Counted from the stretch's first letter, positions 1 to 7,708 are shown. The stretch is 9,649 bases of DNA from Nanobdellota archaeon (GCA_018812355.1 JAHJDQ010000139.1:1-9649); one strand, 5' to 3'. The notes: generated by a model not told the origin, from the sequence alone. Numbers and translations: made by a program.

Positions 1-1
1 A

Positions 2-1264
2 GACGCTACACAGGTAGAGAAGGAGACTTACAGAAGCTTGATTAACAGGATTGAGATGTATGTGACTGGCGTCTTTTCCTTCCTGAACAGGCAGACAAAC
101 CTGAATTTCCAGAACAGGTTTGTCTGTTTTAACATAGGGGATATGCCTTCACAAGTAAAACCTACAATCATGTTTCTGATTCTTGATTATGTCTACATGA
201 AGATGAAGAAGGACATTGAGAGAAAGATTCTGGTTATTGATGAGGCGTGGTCTTTGTTGCAGAGAACGGAAGATGAAGGCTACATCTTCAAGATTGTCAA
301 GACCTGCAGGAAATTTAATCTAGGGTTACTATTGATAACTCAAGACGTAGGAGACTTAGTTAAGAGTGACGCTGGAAAAGCCCTGTTAAACAATTCCGAA
401 TATACATTATTGTTGAGACAGAAGCCTTCAATCATTGACCAAGTGGAAAAGACTTTCCATCTCTCTGAGCAGGAACGGGAAAGGTTGCTGACAGCAACCA
501 CAGGGGAAGGAATCATCATTATTTCTAATGAACATTCTGAGATTAAGATTATTGCTTCTCAAAAGGAACATGAAGTCATAACCACAAATGCTGATGAGAA
601 GTTAGCAAAGGAACGGGAGAAAGCCAATGAAGTTGTGACAGAGTTTGAGAAACCAACAGTTGATTATGGTAAAGGATGGTTTCTGAAAAAGAAATTGAAT
701 GAAGGGCAAATCAAGGAATTATTGAAGCAGGGTTATGTCTTATCTCAACAGATTGGGCTATATGGTGGCAGGAAGGAAGAATATCTTTTGAAACCTCGTT
801 ATAATGAAAGTGAGGAGCATTTCTTTGTCATAAAAATAATTGAAGAATATATCAGAAAATATACTGAAAAGATTGAGTTAGTAGTAAGTTCTAATGCTGA
901 CATTATTTTTGAACATGAAGAAAAAAAGGTTGCTATTGAAGTGGAAACGGGAGCAAAGTTACGAAAGAACAATCCGAGAATTGAAAATAAAGTTAAATTA
1001 CTTGACAAGAATTATGGCAAGGACTGGTTTTTTGTAGTCACAGATTGGAATGTCAAAGAAAAATATCAAAAATATGGTGAAACTTTTGTAAGAAAAGAAA
1101 TTCCAGCTATTCTAAAAAAACGCTATTTTTCTTTAGGTTCAAATTTCGCAGTTAGAGACCCTGAAACCACAGAATTTGAACGTTTCGAGGTTCAAAACTT
1201 GCCCGTACTAAGACCTAATAATTTTGAAACTTTGAAACAGAATATGGAGGTTGATAAAAAATGA
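2..1264 (+). CDS. virB4: VirB4/TraC-type conjugation ATPase, C-terminal part, with extra nuclease-like domain (5' partial)
   Basis: The frame is open from position 2, so this is the 3' part of a larger gene and the TTG at 38 is not a real start. VirB4 proteins are the HerA/FtsK-fold ATPases that power assembly and DNA transfer in type IV secretion (conjugation) machines at the membrane. The Walker A motif lies outside the window. Visible are the Walker B strand LVIDEAW (nt 230-250), the TCRKFNLGLLLITQD helix-strand-TQ segment (nt 302-346) and the NNSEYTLLLRQ segment (nt 389-421), all typical of this family. From about nt 785 there is an additional domain of about 160 residues with a pattern NADII...VAIEVETG (Asp at nt 899, Glu at 938 and 944), like a PD-(D/E)XK nuclease core but with Glu where Lys is usual. 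GC content falls at this boundary. The stop overlaps the next start (ATGA). The ATPase assignment is firm; the nuclease fold is inferred. Confidence 0.85.
   Translation, partial: DATQVEKETYRSLINRIEMYVTGVFSFLNRQTNLNFQNRFVCFNIGDMPSQVKPTIMFLILDYVYMKMKKDIERKILVIDEAWSLLQRTEDEGYIFKIVKTCRKFNLGLLLITQDVGDLVKSDAGKALLNNSEYTLLLRQKPSIIDQVEKTFHLSEQERERLLTATTGEGIIIISNEHSEIKIIASQKEHEVITTNADEKLAKEREKANEVVTEFEKPTVDYGKGWFLKKKLNEGQIKELLKQGYVLSQQIGLYGGRKEEYLLKPRYNESEEHFFVIKIIEEYIRKYTEKIELVVSSNADIIFEHEEKKVAIEVETGAKLRKNNPRIENKVKLLDKNYGKDWFFVVTDWNVKEKYQKYGETFVRKEIPAILKKRYFSLGSNFAVRDPETTEFERFEVQNLPVLRPNNFETLKQNMEVDKK
1246..1250 (+). promoter_or_regulatory. Strong Shine-Dalgarno for the 81-aa membrane protein
   Basis: GGAGG followed by TTGAT closely resembles the complement of the 16S rRNA 3' end. 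It lies 10 nt before the ATG at 1261, inside the end of the VirB4 reading frame. Together with the ATGA overlap it supports this start and translational coupling to the ATPase gene. Confidence 0.75.
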
Positions 1265-1506
1265 TTAAACAAACAACAACTAAGGAATTTTTCATACGAT
1301 TGATAATTCCAGTGATACTATTATCTTTGAGTTTTGGGTTAGATTTCCTACCTGTAGTTTCAGATAGGATTGTATTTTTCTTTCGCTGGCTGGGAGTTGG
1401 GATATTGGCATTGATATTATTTTTACAAGGATTTCAGTGGATACTTGATTTCATCTCAGATAATTTTCACAAAACGGAGGTAGAACAAAATGGAAAACAA
1501 AAATGA
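1261..1506 (+). CDS. Small two-helix membrane protein of the conjugation operon
   Basis: This 81-residue protein has two strongly hydrophobic stretches, about residues 12-33 and 40-62, a basic N-terminus and a short charged hydrophilic tail. It therefore looks like a small inner (cytoplasmic) membrane protein with two helices. I do not recognise the family. It starts in the ATGA overlap with the VirB4-like gene, has its own strong ribosome binding site, and its end overlaps the next small gene by 17 bp, so it belongs to the same operon. Small membrane partners of VirB4 (VirB3-like) and small two-helix pilins (VirB2-like) are common in such operons. That analogy rests on size, topology and position, not sequence similarity. 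No signal-peptidase site is evident. Confidence 0.75.
   Translation: MIKQTTTKEFFIRLIIPVILLSLSFGLDFLPVVSDRIVFFFRWLGVGILALILFLQGFQWILDFISDNFHKTEVEQNGKQK
1476..1480 (+). promoter_or_regulatory. Shine-Dalgarno for the 54-aa ORF
   Basis: GGAGG (in the context ACGGAGGTAG) lies 9 nt before the ATG at 1490, within the upstream membrane-protein gene. Its quality is the main reason to believe that the short downstream frame is translated. Confidence 0.7.
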
Positions 1507-1654
1507 ACAGATGGGACAGAACAAGCCGATTGTGGAGACACACATTGGCAAGAGTAAGGATGGAAAGTATGTGATACATAGAACCATCATCACTGACATA
1601 AAACCAGTGAAGTATTACGAGAAGGTACTGGAAAGTAGTAAGGAAGGGGCTTAA
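1490..1654 (+). CDS. Small soluble protein, 54 aa, function unknown
   Basis: This short frame encodes 54 residues, starting MENKNEQMGQ and ending YYEKVLESSKEGA. The protein is hydrophilic, with no membrane segment, no cysteine and no motif I recognise. The middle (KSKDGKYVIHRTIITDIKP) looks like a beta hairpin, and the C-terminus like a short helix. Support for its being real: a strong GGAGG 9 nt upstream, a 17-bp overlap with the preceding membrane-protein gene as in a coupled operon, and a GC content of about 45% (27 of 60 bases at 1501-1560) that matches the upstream VirB4 core rather than the AT-rich surroundings. The open frame on the opposite strand here has no comparable support. It may be an accessory or regulatory protein of the conjugation operon, but the sequence does not show which. 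Confidence 0.65.
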   Translation: MENKNEQMGQNKPIVETHIGKSKDGKYVIHRTIITDIKPVKYYEKVLESSKEGA

Positions 1655-1662
1655 TTGCCCCT
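1645..1662 (+). terminator. Hairpin at the end of the + strand operon (weak terminator candidate)
   Basis: AGGGGC and GCCCCT form a perfect 6-bp GC-rich stem around a TTAATT loop that contains the stop codon of the 54-aa gene. Only a pyrimidine-rich stretch (CTTCTGTT) follows, without a long T run, so this is a modest terminator candidate. Being symmetrical, it could also act on transcripts arriving from the convergent operon. Confidence 0.35.
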
Positions 1663-1683
1663 CTTCTGTTATATAATTGCCTG

Positions 1684-1696
1684 AAAGAAAAATAAT
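1684..1696 (-). terminator. T-rich terminator candidate for the restriction-modification operon
   Basis: On the minus strand, about 20 nt after the stop of the DUF4420 gene, there is ATTATTTTTCTTT. Archaeal RNA polymerase often terminates at such T tracts without a hairpin. The position, in the 60-bp gap between convergent operons, is suitable. The call is weak because AT-rich DNA produces such tracts by chance. Confidence 0.35.
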
Positions 1697-1714
1697 GTGT
1701 TGAATAAACAACTA

Positions 1715-2683
1715 TTACTTTAATACTTTATTCAAAGCATTTTTATCAGATTCTGTTCTTTCTAAATCAATTTTATATTTAAGTTCTGTGATTTGAGCAG
1801 GAATATTCTCTTTTGATATTTTTGGGATTTCATTTAAGTTATAAGCTTTTATTGAATTTGATGCAAGATGACTGTCAAATTTTAATTTAAACGATTCATC
1901 CAATGAATTACCTAATGTTTTATAGCATAAAGTATAAACTTTTTCTAATAAATCAATACGATTACCGATTACATTCTTAATATTATTCACTAAATCTTCA
2001 ATGCTTTTTCCTGAATCGTTTCTTTCAGCAAATATGGATATAATTATTAATTCCGAATCTTTGAACTCTCTTAATTGTTCCTGAGAGAAGAAATGTTCTC
2101 TTTTTCTATTTGCTGAACTCTTAATTTCATAATGTAATTTACCACAATTGAAATCCCATTTGTCTTCAGGATTAACATGCCATGATTCAATTAACTTAAT
2201 TTTATCTTTGGCAATACTTATGAAAAAAAGTTCCGACCACAATCCGTGAATGCTTTTTATTGGTGGTTTAGAAATATCCTTAAATAATTTAACACATCTA
2301 TCTAATACTTTTGCAACAGAATCCCTATCGAGTCTATCTTTAATAGACTCTAATAATACTTCACAAAATCTTAAGAATGAATCGTATAGACCAACATCTG
2401 TGCCTGAAAATGTTACAATTGTAAATTTTCCTTCTTCTAATTTATTATCTAGTTTAATTTTACATTCTAAATCATGGAAAACTTTAATATTTCTCAGGTT
2501 GACATTCGGTAACAAAGATTGTGATTTAGATTCACCAATAGCTATTAATAGAGTTGGACATCCATTAACATCTTTTCCAATTTTGTGCTTCTGGTTTTTT
2601 TCAATAGAGACTGCTGAAAATTCTATATTATTATCTTTATCAGGTAAAGGTAAATCTTTAAACATCTCAATTAATTTATTCAT
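1715..2683 (-). CDS. DUF4420 PD-(D/E)XK endonuclease of a MORC-type restriction-modification system
   Basis: This is the predicted cutting subunit of the system. The protein has 322 residues from the ATG at 2683. The nuclease core lies in the middle: GLWSELFFI (Glu151), then DKWDF (Asp177) and HYEIKSS (Glu186, Lys188). This is the E...D...ExK set of the PD-(D/E)XK superfamily, followed by the HFFSQEQL segment typical of DUF4420. All catalytic positions are present. The N-terminal half probably forms a beta-rich domain, and the C-terminal third looks helical. I chose ATG 2683 because it overlaps the Z1 stop by 8 bp (ATGAATAA); a TTG at 2689 is possible but less likely. It is the last gene of the four-gene operon. 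The family is confidently recognised, but its DNA target is unknown. Confidence 0.82.
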   Translation of the reverse strand: MNKLIEMFKDLPLPDKDNNIEFSAVSIEKNQKHKIGKDVNGCPTLLIAIGESKSQSLLPNVNLRNIKVFHDLECKIKLDNKLEEGKFTIVTFSGTDVGLYDSFLRFCEVLLESIKDRLDRDSVAKVLDRCVKLFKDISKPPIKSIHGLWSELFFISIAKDKIKLIESWHVNPEDKWDFNCGKLHYEIKSSANRKREHFFSQEQLREFKDSELIIISIFAERNDSGKSIEDLVNNIKNVIGNRIDLLEKVYTLCYKTLGNSLDESFKLKFDSHLASNSIKAYNLNEIPKISKENIPAQITELKYKIDLERTESDKNALNKVLK

Positions 2684-4886
2684 TTTCAATCAATTCTATA
2701 TAATCTTCACCAAGTTCATCTGGGAGCCAAACAGCCAATGAATAAACATCGTTAAAGATTATTTTTTTTGTTTTATTATCTTTTAAATCTAATTTACGAA
2801 TTTGGATTGTTATTTGGTCCTGCTTTTTTATTTCTCTATCTCCAGGATAACCAGTTTTAGCGTTTGATCCTTGAAATAACTGATGAATTTCATCTTTTTC
2901 AGAAAGACCACGTTCACCATTAATTCCTTGACTCATAACATAAACAGCACATTTTATGGATTTATTATGTTGTAAATATCTGTTTAATGAATTGATTAAT
3001 AATGTAAAATGATAGGAATCATTTTCTCTTGTGAAACTTAAATTTTCGAATAATTCACTTAGGATATTTTTTAGCGGAACTTCAGAAAAATCATGTATTT
3101 GTAGGGAAGTTCTATTCTTGTGCCCTTTGTCTTTCTTCCATGATATTTTTCGAATAAATGTTTCTGTAACTATCCTATTCTGATTTAAATCTTTACAATC
3201 ATGTGGGGCTTTTATTGTGAACCAATCACCTAATGTGTATCTTCTAAACTGTCCTGAGATTATATTTGGTCTTGTTGGACGATATCCACTGTCTAATATT
3301 ACTCTTCTCTTCAAATTATTTAAAGAATCGCCAGTTTTATTATGCTCTGCGATTATATCTCTTAGGCTATCTTCGTGCAACAAATATTTTTCATAAGCGT
3401 CTTTTGTATCGGCTCCGATGTATATTCTACAAAAAGAGATGTATTTCTTTTTATATCCGAAAAATCTTGCTCTTTGTTGTATTGTATCAGCATTTCCTCC
3501 CCCAGTACCCCTTGGCATATAAGTTACTATCAATCCCTCAACGGTAAAACCCCTATCCATAACCTGTCCTCCAACTAATATCTGTGAATAATTTCCCCAC
3601 GTTACATCTGTGGTACCAGTTCGCGTGTTTAATTCATAAACATCTGTGGATACTAAGGCAAGTTCAATGTATTTCTTATCAATTGCACTAAAATGTGGTA
3701 GTTCTTTGTTAGTTTTCTTCAAATCAGCATAATCATTTTCAAATTCAAAAAGTAATGTTTTTTTTTCAACATTGTCGTCAGCCTCTTCTAAAATCCTAAT
3801 CCATCGTTTCCTAATTTTTATAATCCAATTATAATATTGATTATGTTTTGCGGTTAAATGTGAAGGATGGACCATCATTGACAAATGTTTTGATTTAATA
3901 TATCCTTTTTTGCTAATTAACCCTAATGTAACACATAAGAAGAAAACCCTCATACTTTCCATTAATGTTTCAGGAGGATCCTCAAATTCGTTGTCTTTAT
4001 CATAAATCTCAGAAGCAGGAATTTCTCGGGTTAATTCTTTATTCTTGTCAAAGAATTCTTTTCCACCAACATAATCTTCACCTGGATTAAGTAATTCTAT
4101 GAAATTTGGAGATAGTCTATCAAGTAGGTTTATGAAAAAAGGGCCTTGAGGTGTTGCAGTATACTGCAATAAGGTATGGTGAGGTAATTTTTCTTTAAGT
4201 TCAATCATTCTTGAATAAATAGTACTCATTCCTTTTTCATCTAACTTTGCATTTTTTCTAGCAGCTGTGTTTAAACTAGCTTGATCCCCCTCATCATCGA
4301 TAATAAGTGTAGGAACAACTTCAAGATTAAGTGAATTTAGTACAGAAATTAGTTTTTTTAGTCTTGCTGCTTGTTTTAAAACAGTTATTAATATAGTCTT
4401 TTGGGAAATTCCCGAGAACTTTCTGTTCTGTTCTAACACATTTTGAATCAACTGTTTCTCATTTAGAGTGGGATTTTGTAGAACTTTCCATTCAAAATTT
4501 CCATCTTCATTTATTCTTAAGTCCCTACTTAAGCGTTCACTTGTTTGATTAAGTAAATTATTGGTTATACCGCCTATCAATATAATAATTTGATAATTAT
4601 TATCTTTTGCAAGTGCGGAAAGTGTAGTATAAGACATAGTTTTTCCACTTTGGATATATCCAAAGACAAGACCTGTTTCTGAATTTCCAATAGATAAAGG
4701 ATTACCAAATTTTGAAAGAATTTCTACCGCTTCTTTTTTTAACCTATCACAAGATGCCTCAGTAATATTTTTCACATCACGAAAATAATCTAACAATTTT
4801 TCTGTTTCATCACCTATTGTTGGAACCCAGTTTTTTCCATAAGATGGTTTTTCTTTATTCTTTAGTGTAATGTATTCAGTTTTCAT
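2676..4886 (-). CDS. Z1-domain superfamily II helicase-like ATPase
   Basis: This 736-residue protein is the predicted DNA-dependent motor or remodeller of the system. Helicase motifs in order: Walker A variant GYIQSGKTMS (76-85), motif II LIIDDEGDQAS (194-204), motif III-like QYTATPQGP (241-249), motif V VGGQVMDRGFTVEGL (438-452) and motif VI NADTIQQRARFFGYK (465-479), with candidate arginine fingers at 472 and 474. The Gln-Ser-Gly-Lys-Thr loop and the DDEGDQAS box are characteristic of Z1 proteins (PF10593), described in operons with MutL/MORC-like ATPases. The C-terminal 250 residues match no domain I recognise; they may contact DNA or the nuclease. The start lies 4 bp after the GHKL stop with no clear ribosome binding site, suggesting coupled translation. 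No frameshift or lost motif is seen. Confidence 0.88.
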   Translation of the reverse strand: MKTEYITLKNKEKPSYGKNWVPTIGDETEKLLDYFRDVKNITEASCDRLKKEAVEILSKFGNPLSIGNSETGLVFGYIQSGKTMSYTTLSALAKDNNYQIIILIGGITNNLLNQTSERLSRDLRINEDGNFEWKVLQNPTLNEKQLIQNVLEQNRKFSGISQKTILITVLKQAARLKKLISVLNSLNLEVVPTLIIDDEGDQASLNTAARKNAKLDEKGMSTIYSRMIELKEKLPHHTLLQYTATPQGPFFINLLDRLSPNFIELLNPGEDYVGGKEFFDKNKELTREIPASEIYDKDNEFEDPPETLMESMRVFFLCVTLGLISKKGYIKSKHLSMMVHPSHLTAKHNQYYNWIIKIRKRWIRILEEADDNVEKKTLLFEFENDYADLKKTNKELPHFSAIDKKYIELALVSTDVYELNTRTGTTDVTWGNYSQILVGGQVMDRGFTVEGLIVTYMPRGTGGGNADTIQQRARFFGYKKKYISFCRIYIGADTKDAYEKYLLHEDSLRDIIAEHNKTGDSLNNLKRRVILDSGYRPTRPNIISGQFRRYTLGDWFTIKAPHDCKDLNQNRIVTETFIRKISWKKDKGHKNRTSLQIHDFSEVPLKNILSELFENLSFTRENDSYHFTLLINSLNRYLQHNKSIKCAVYVMSQGINGERGLSEKDEIHQLFQGSNAKTGYPGDREIKKQDQITIQIRKLDLKDNKTKKIIFNDVYSLAVWLPDELGEDYIELIENE

Positions 4887-4890
4887 GATA

Positions 4891-6423
4891 TTATGGTTTT
4901 GATAGTGTTGAGTCCATTAACTCGTTTATATTTCTTCTGACTTCACTTGCATATTTGGCTCCACTAGCCCTAGAAACTACTTCTGCAATACATATTGCAG
5001 TTGCGACACGTAATATGGGTTCTATTTTATCTTTATCAGTACCTATAAATTGTACCATAAATGGATGTAGCATAGATAACCTAATTCCTATCTTGCGAAC
5101 ACCTGGAGATGACCCCTTATCTTTAATGTAATTTTCACCAATATCTATCCATTCTCTAACGGTCTCATCAAAACATAATTCTAAATGAACTTCCCACGCC
5201 TCATCATGTAATTTTATTGATATTTTCTTATACAAATTATCTTCTACATGAGATAATTTTTCAGGGACAGGTTTTTTATTAATTGGTTGGTTTTTTAAGT
5301 CAGATAATGTGGTGGGACCTTCTCTCTCCAAAGTAGAAGATGTTCTTGCAAGGGGTGCTTTTGCTTGTTGCATGATCTCCGCTGTTTTGGGTCTTTTTCT
5401 ATAACCATCTGCCTGTGCTAATAAATTGGGGTCTTTTTTTAATTCAGATTTTAATTTATTAAGAAAATCTTCTTCTAAACCATCCCATTGTATTCCATCT
5501 TTTGTGTGGCTAACACTGAAACCGTCAAGAAAGATTTCACCAAAAATTCTTTGAAATGCATAACTATTAGGATTACCAAAAATGGTTTCAGGCCTATAAC
5601 CATCATCACCACTCCCTTGAATAACTCTATTTCTTCTGAATATGGCAAAACCTGCATCTGAAGTTGACCCAGTTTCACGTATCGCAACAAAACCTCTTGC
5701 ATGATGTTTGTTATCTATCTTGATATTAATTTCTTTTCGCCAACTTATAGATAATCCTTTCTCATCTTTATAGAATGGTGCAAGAAGGATCTGTGGTTCA
5801 GAATATTTTAGTTCTTCTCCATTTAAAAAAAGTTTAAGTTTTTTATTTCTGATAAATTGTCTATACATACAGGTTAAATGTTTTTTAATTTTTCCAATGG
5901 TTTTTTTAACAGGAAAATTGTCCAAATCAATTAATTCTATAACAGTATAATGTGCATCTTTTCTAACTTTTTTCTTTGTTACCTTAAGTGTTTCAGTTTG
6001 GTTTTTAACTATTTTGGAAACATCAAATTTTACTTCATATTCATATTCATCATCTAATGATTTCGTGCGAACTTGCCAGTTATTAGTAAACCAACAAGAA
6101 GCAGATTTCATGCCCATCCCAAATTCTGAAAGACCATCTCTTTCCGGAGGAAGCTCAGCCGTTCTGAATGCTCTTGGAAACTCCTTATGGTGAATTCCTC
6201 CAGCATTATCTGTTATTGTTATTTTCTTATTTATTTGATTAATATCAATTTTTACTGTTAGATTATAACTGTCATCTAGTTTATTAAGACGTTTTTCTTC
6301 TTTGTGATAACTATCTATCGCATTATCAACAAATTCTGCAAGTGCATACCATGATTTGTAATTTAAATGTTTAAGAACTGATAAAATACTTACTTTAGGT
6401 CTTATATTTACATGATCAATCAT
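4891..6423 (-). CDS. MORC/MutL-like GHKL ATPase of the restriction-modification system
   Basis: This 510-residue protein has a Bergerat-fold ATPase domain at the N-terminus: the N box EFVDNAIDS (Glu30, Asn34), motif II TDNAGGI (71-77) and motif III GLSEFGMGMKSAS (97-109). An S5-like second domain follows, with the HTKDGIQW segment (306-313), whose Lys308 is the usual phosphate-sensing lysine position. GHKL ATPases of the MutL/Hsp90/MORC group dimerise on ATP and act as clamps. In prokaryotic operons such as this they are predicted to link target recognition to the Z1 motor and nuclease. After about residue 340 there is a Pro/Lys-rich linker and then a helical C-terminal domain of about 120 residues. 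The start shares ATGA with the methyltransferase stop. No intrinsic endonuclease motif of the MutL type (DQHAxxERI...E) is seen. Confidence 0.88.
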   Translation of the reverse strand: MIDHVNIRPKVSILSVLKHLNYKSWYALAEFVDNAIDSYHKEEKRLNKLDDSYNLTVKIDINQINKKITITDNAGGIHHKEFPRAFRTAELPPERDGLSEFGMGMKSASCWFTNNWQVRTKSLDDEYEYEVKFDVSKIVKNQTETLKVTKKKVRKDAHYTVIELIDLDNFPVKKTIGKIKKHLTCMYRQFIRNKKLKLFLNGEELKYSEPQILLAPFYKDEKGLSISWRKEINIKIDNKHHARGFVAIRETGSTSDAGFAIFRRNRVIQGSGDDGYRPETIFGNPNSYAFQRIFGEIFLDGFSVSHTKDGIQWDGLEEDFLNKLKSELKKDPNLLAQADGYRKRPKTAEIMQQAKAPLARTSSTLEREGPTTLSDLKNQPINKKPVPEKLSHVEDNLYKKISIKLHDEAWEVHLELCFDETVREWIDIGENYIKDKGSSPGVRKIGIRLSMLHPFMVQFIGTDKDKIEPILRVATAICIAEVVSRASGAKYASEVRRNINELMDSTLSKP

Positions 6424-7703
6424 TTTTTCTTTTTCTGCCCTCTTTTTTTACCAATTAATTTTTCTGCAATTAGTTGCATTATATGAACATTAATTGCATT
6501 GCCTAACGCTTTAAACGCAGAAGAATTAGTAGCAGGAAGTTTGATGGAGTCGAGTTCTTGTAATCTTGCAGCTTCTTTCTTTGTTAAGTATCTTTTTTTC
6601 CAACCAATTATTGGAAGTTGTGTTGAATTAACTACTAAAGCTGGTGAATAATTAGATTTTTTAACACGTATCCCTGAAGCCCTAAACTGCAGAATGTGTT
6701 GAAATATGTCTCTTTTTTCATTTTGGCAATTCCATTCTAATTTTTGCCAAGTATGTGGAAATGTTCTTAATTCTTTAAGATAAGGATTTATTATTTTTTT
6801 ATGTTTTTTATAGAATTCTCTGTTTTGTTTAATATATCTTATCTTCCAATCAGGAAATTTTTCCTGATTTACCCTTGCATAACTTGGGAGTAACGATAAC
6901 GCTTCTTCCTTTGTTTTGGCATTCTTTAATGATTTCCCACAATTGCCTTTATAATCTTGAAGTTTTGATAATTTTAAACTAATGGGTGCTCTTTTTTCAA
7001 AAGGATAATTAGCATCAAACTCCCCACTCCAAATTGGGAAAGATAGAAGTAATTCTTCTTTTGGAATAACTTTTATTATTTTTTGCCAGACATTTATACA
7101 ACGAATTTGTTCTTTTGACATACGTCTAAAGTTTATTGATTTTTTGTCTAAAATAGTTCTTATATTTAAGTTAGAACTTTCTTGTTTTTTAGGAAACTGA
7201 AAATCTTTTAATCCTCCTAGAACTCCCACAATATAAATTCTCTTTCTTATCTGTGGTATCCCAAATTCGTGAGGTGATAGGAATTCATAATCAACTTTAT
7301 AACCACAATTTTCTAATGTGTTTTTTAGTATTTCCCACGATTTCTCTCTATCGTGCGTACGAAGATTAGGAACATTTTCTAGAATAAAATATTTGGGTTT
7401 ATGATAATTAAGGATTCTTTTAAAGTCTTCAATAAAATTTCCTCTTGTATCAGCTATCCCTAATTGTTTTCCTGCTTTAGAAAATGGTTGGCAAGGAAAA
7501 CCTGCACACATAATATCATGTGGAGGAATACTGGCTTCATGCACTTTTTTAATATCTGAGTACACATTTTTAATTCCAAAATTCTCTTCATATAGTTGTG
7601 CTAGTTCTTTATTTATTTCTGAAGCAAATACACATTTATGCCCTAATCTTCCAAGAGCTACATGAAACCCTCCTAAACCAGCGAATAAATCTATGAATTT
7701 CAT
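6420..7703 (-). CDS. dcm: DNA cytosine-5 methyltransferase of the restriction-modification system
   Basis: This enzyme transfers a methyl group from S-adenosylmethionine to carbon 5 of cytosine and presumably marks self DNA. The 427-residue protein shows the canonical order: motif I DLFAGLGGF (5-13, cofactor loop), motif IV GFPCQPFSKAG with nucleophile Cys71, motif VI LENV (108-111), motif VIII QIRKRIYIVG (151-160), motif IX around RYLTKKEAARLQ (371-382) and motif X ALGNAINV (399-406). The region between VIII and IX, about 210 residues, is long and should hold the target recognition domain; its specificity cannot be read from sequence. The start has GAGGT 5 nt upstream. It is the first gene of the operon, so modification is made first. 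The C-terminal tail is poly-lysine (KKRGQKKKK). The symbol indicates the family only; specificity need not be that of Escherichia coli Dcm. Confidence 0.93.
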   Translation of the reverse strand: MKFIDLFAGLGGFHVALGRLGHKCVFASEINKELAQLYEENFGIKNVYSDIKKVHEASIPPHDIMCAGFPCQPFSKAGKQLGIADTRGNFIEDFKRILNYHKPKYFILENVPNLRTHDREKSWEILKNTLENCGYKVDYEFLSPHEFGIPQIRKRIYIVGVLGGLKDFQFPKKQESSNLNIRTILDKKSINFRRMSKEQIRCINVWQKIIKVIPKEELLLSFPIWSGEFDANYPFEKRAPISLKLSKLQDYKGNCGKSLKNAKTKEEALSLLPSYARVNQEKFPDWKIRYIKQNREFYKKHKKIINPYLKELRTFPHTWQKLEWNCQNEKRDIFQHILQFRASGIRVKKSNYSPALVVNSTQLPIIGWKKRYLTKKEAARLQELDSIKLPATNSSAFKALGNAINVHIMQLIAEKLIGKKRGQKKKK

Positions 7704-7708
7704 TATTA

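Noticed and set aside
38..40. TTG at 38 as start of the VirB4-like protein
   Set aside because: The same frame is open back to position 2 with VirB4-like sequence, and the Walker A region must lie further upstream; the gene is simply cut by the window edge.
1451..1711. 86-codon open frame on the minus strand
   Set aside because: It is a shadow of the + strand membrane-protein end and the 54-aa gene; its composition is odd for a protein, and the + strand frame has a good ribosome binding site.
2687..2689. TTG start for DUF4420 two codons before the ATG
   Set aside because: The ATG at 2683 gives a normal ATGAATAA overlap with the Z1 stop; the TTG adds only two residues and has no better ribosome binding site.
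2250..2741. 163-codon open frame on the + strand opposite DUF4420
   Set aside because: The minus-strand frame holds an intact nuclease motif set; this one is low-complexity, rich in Leu, Ser and Asn as expected from antisense to AT-rich coding DNA.
5475..5702. 75-codon minus-strand frame inside the GHKL gene
   Set aside because: It is an alternative frame of the same strand within an uninterrupted, motif-bearing gene; there is no sign of programmed frameshifting.
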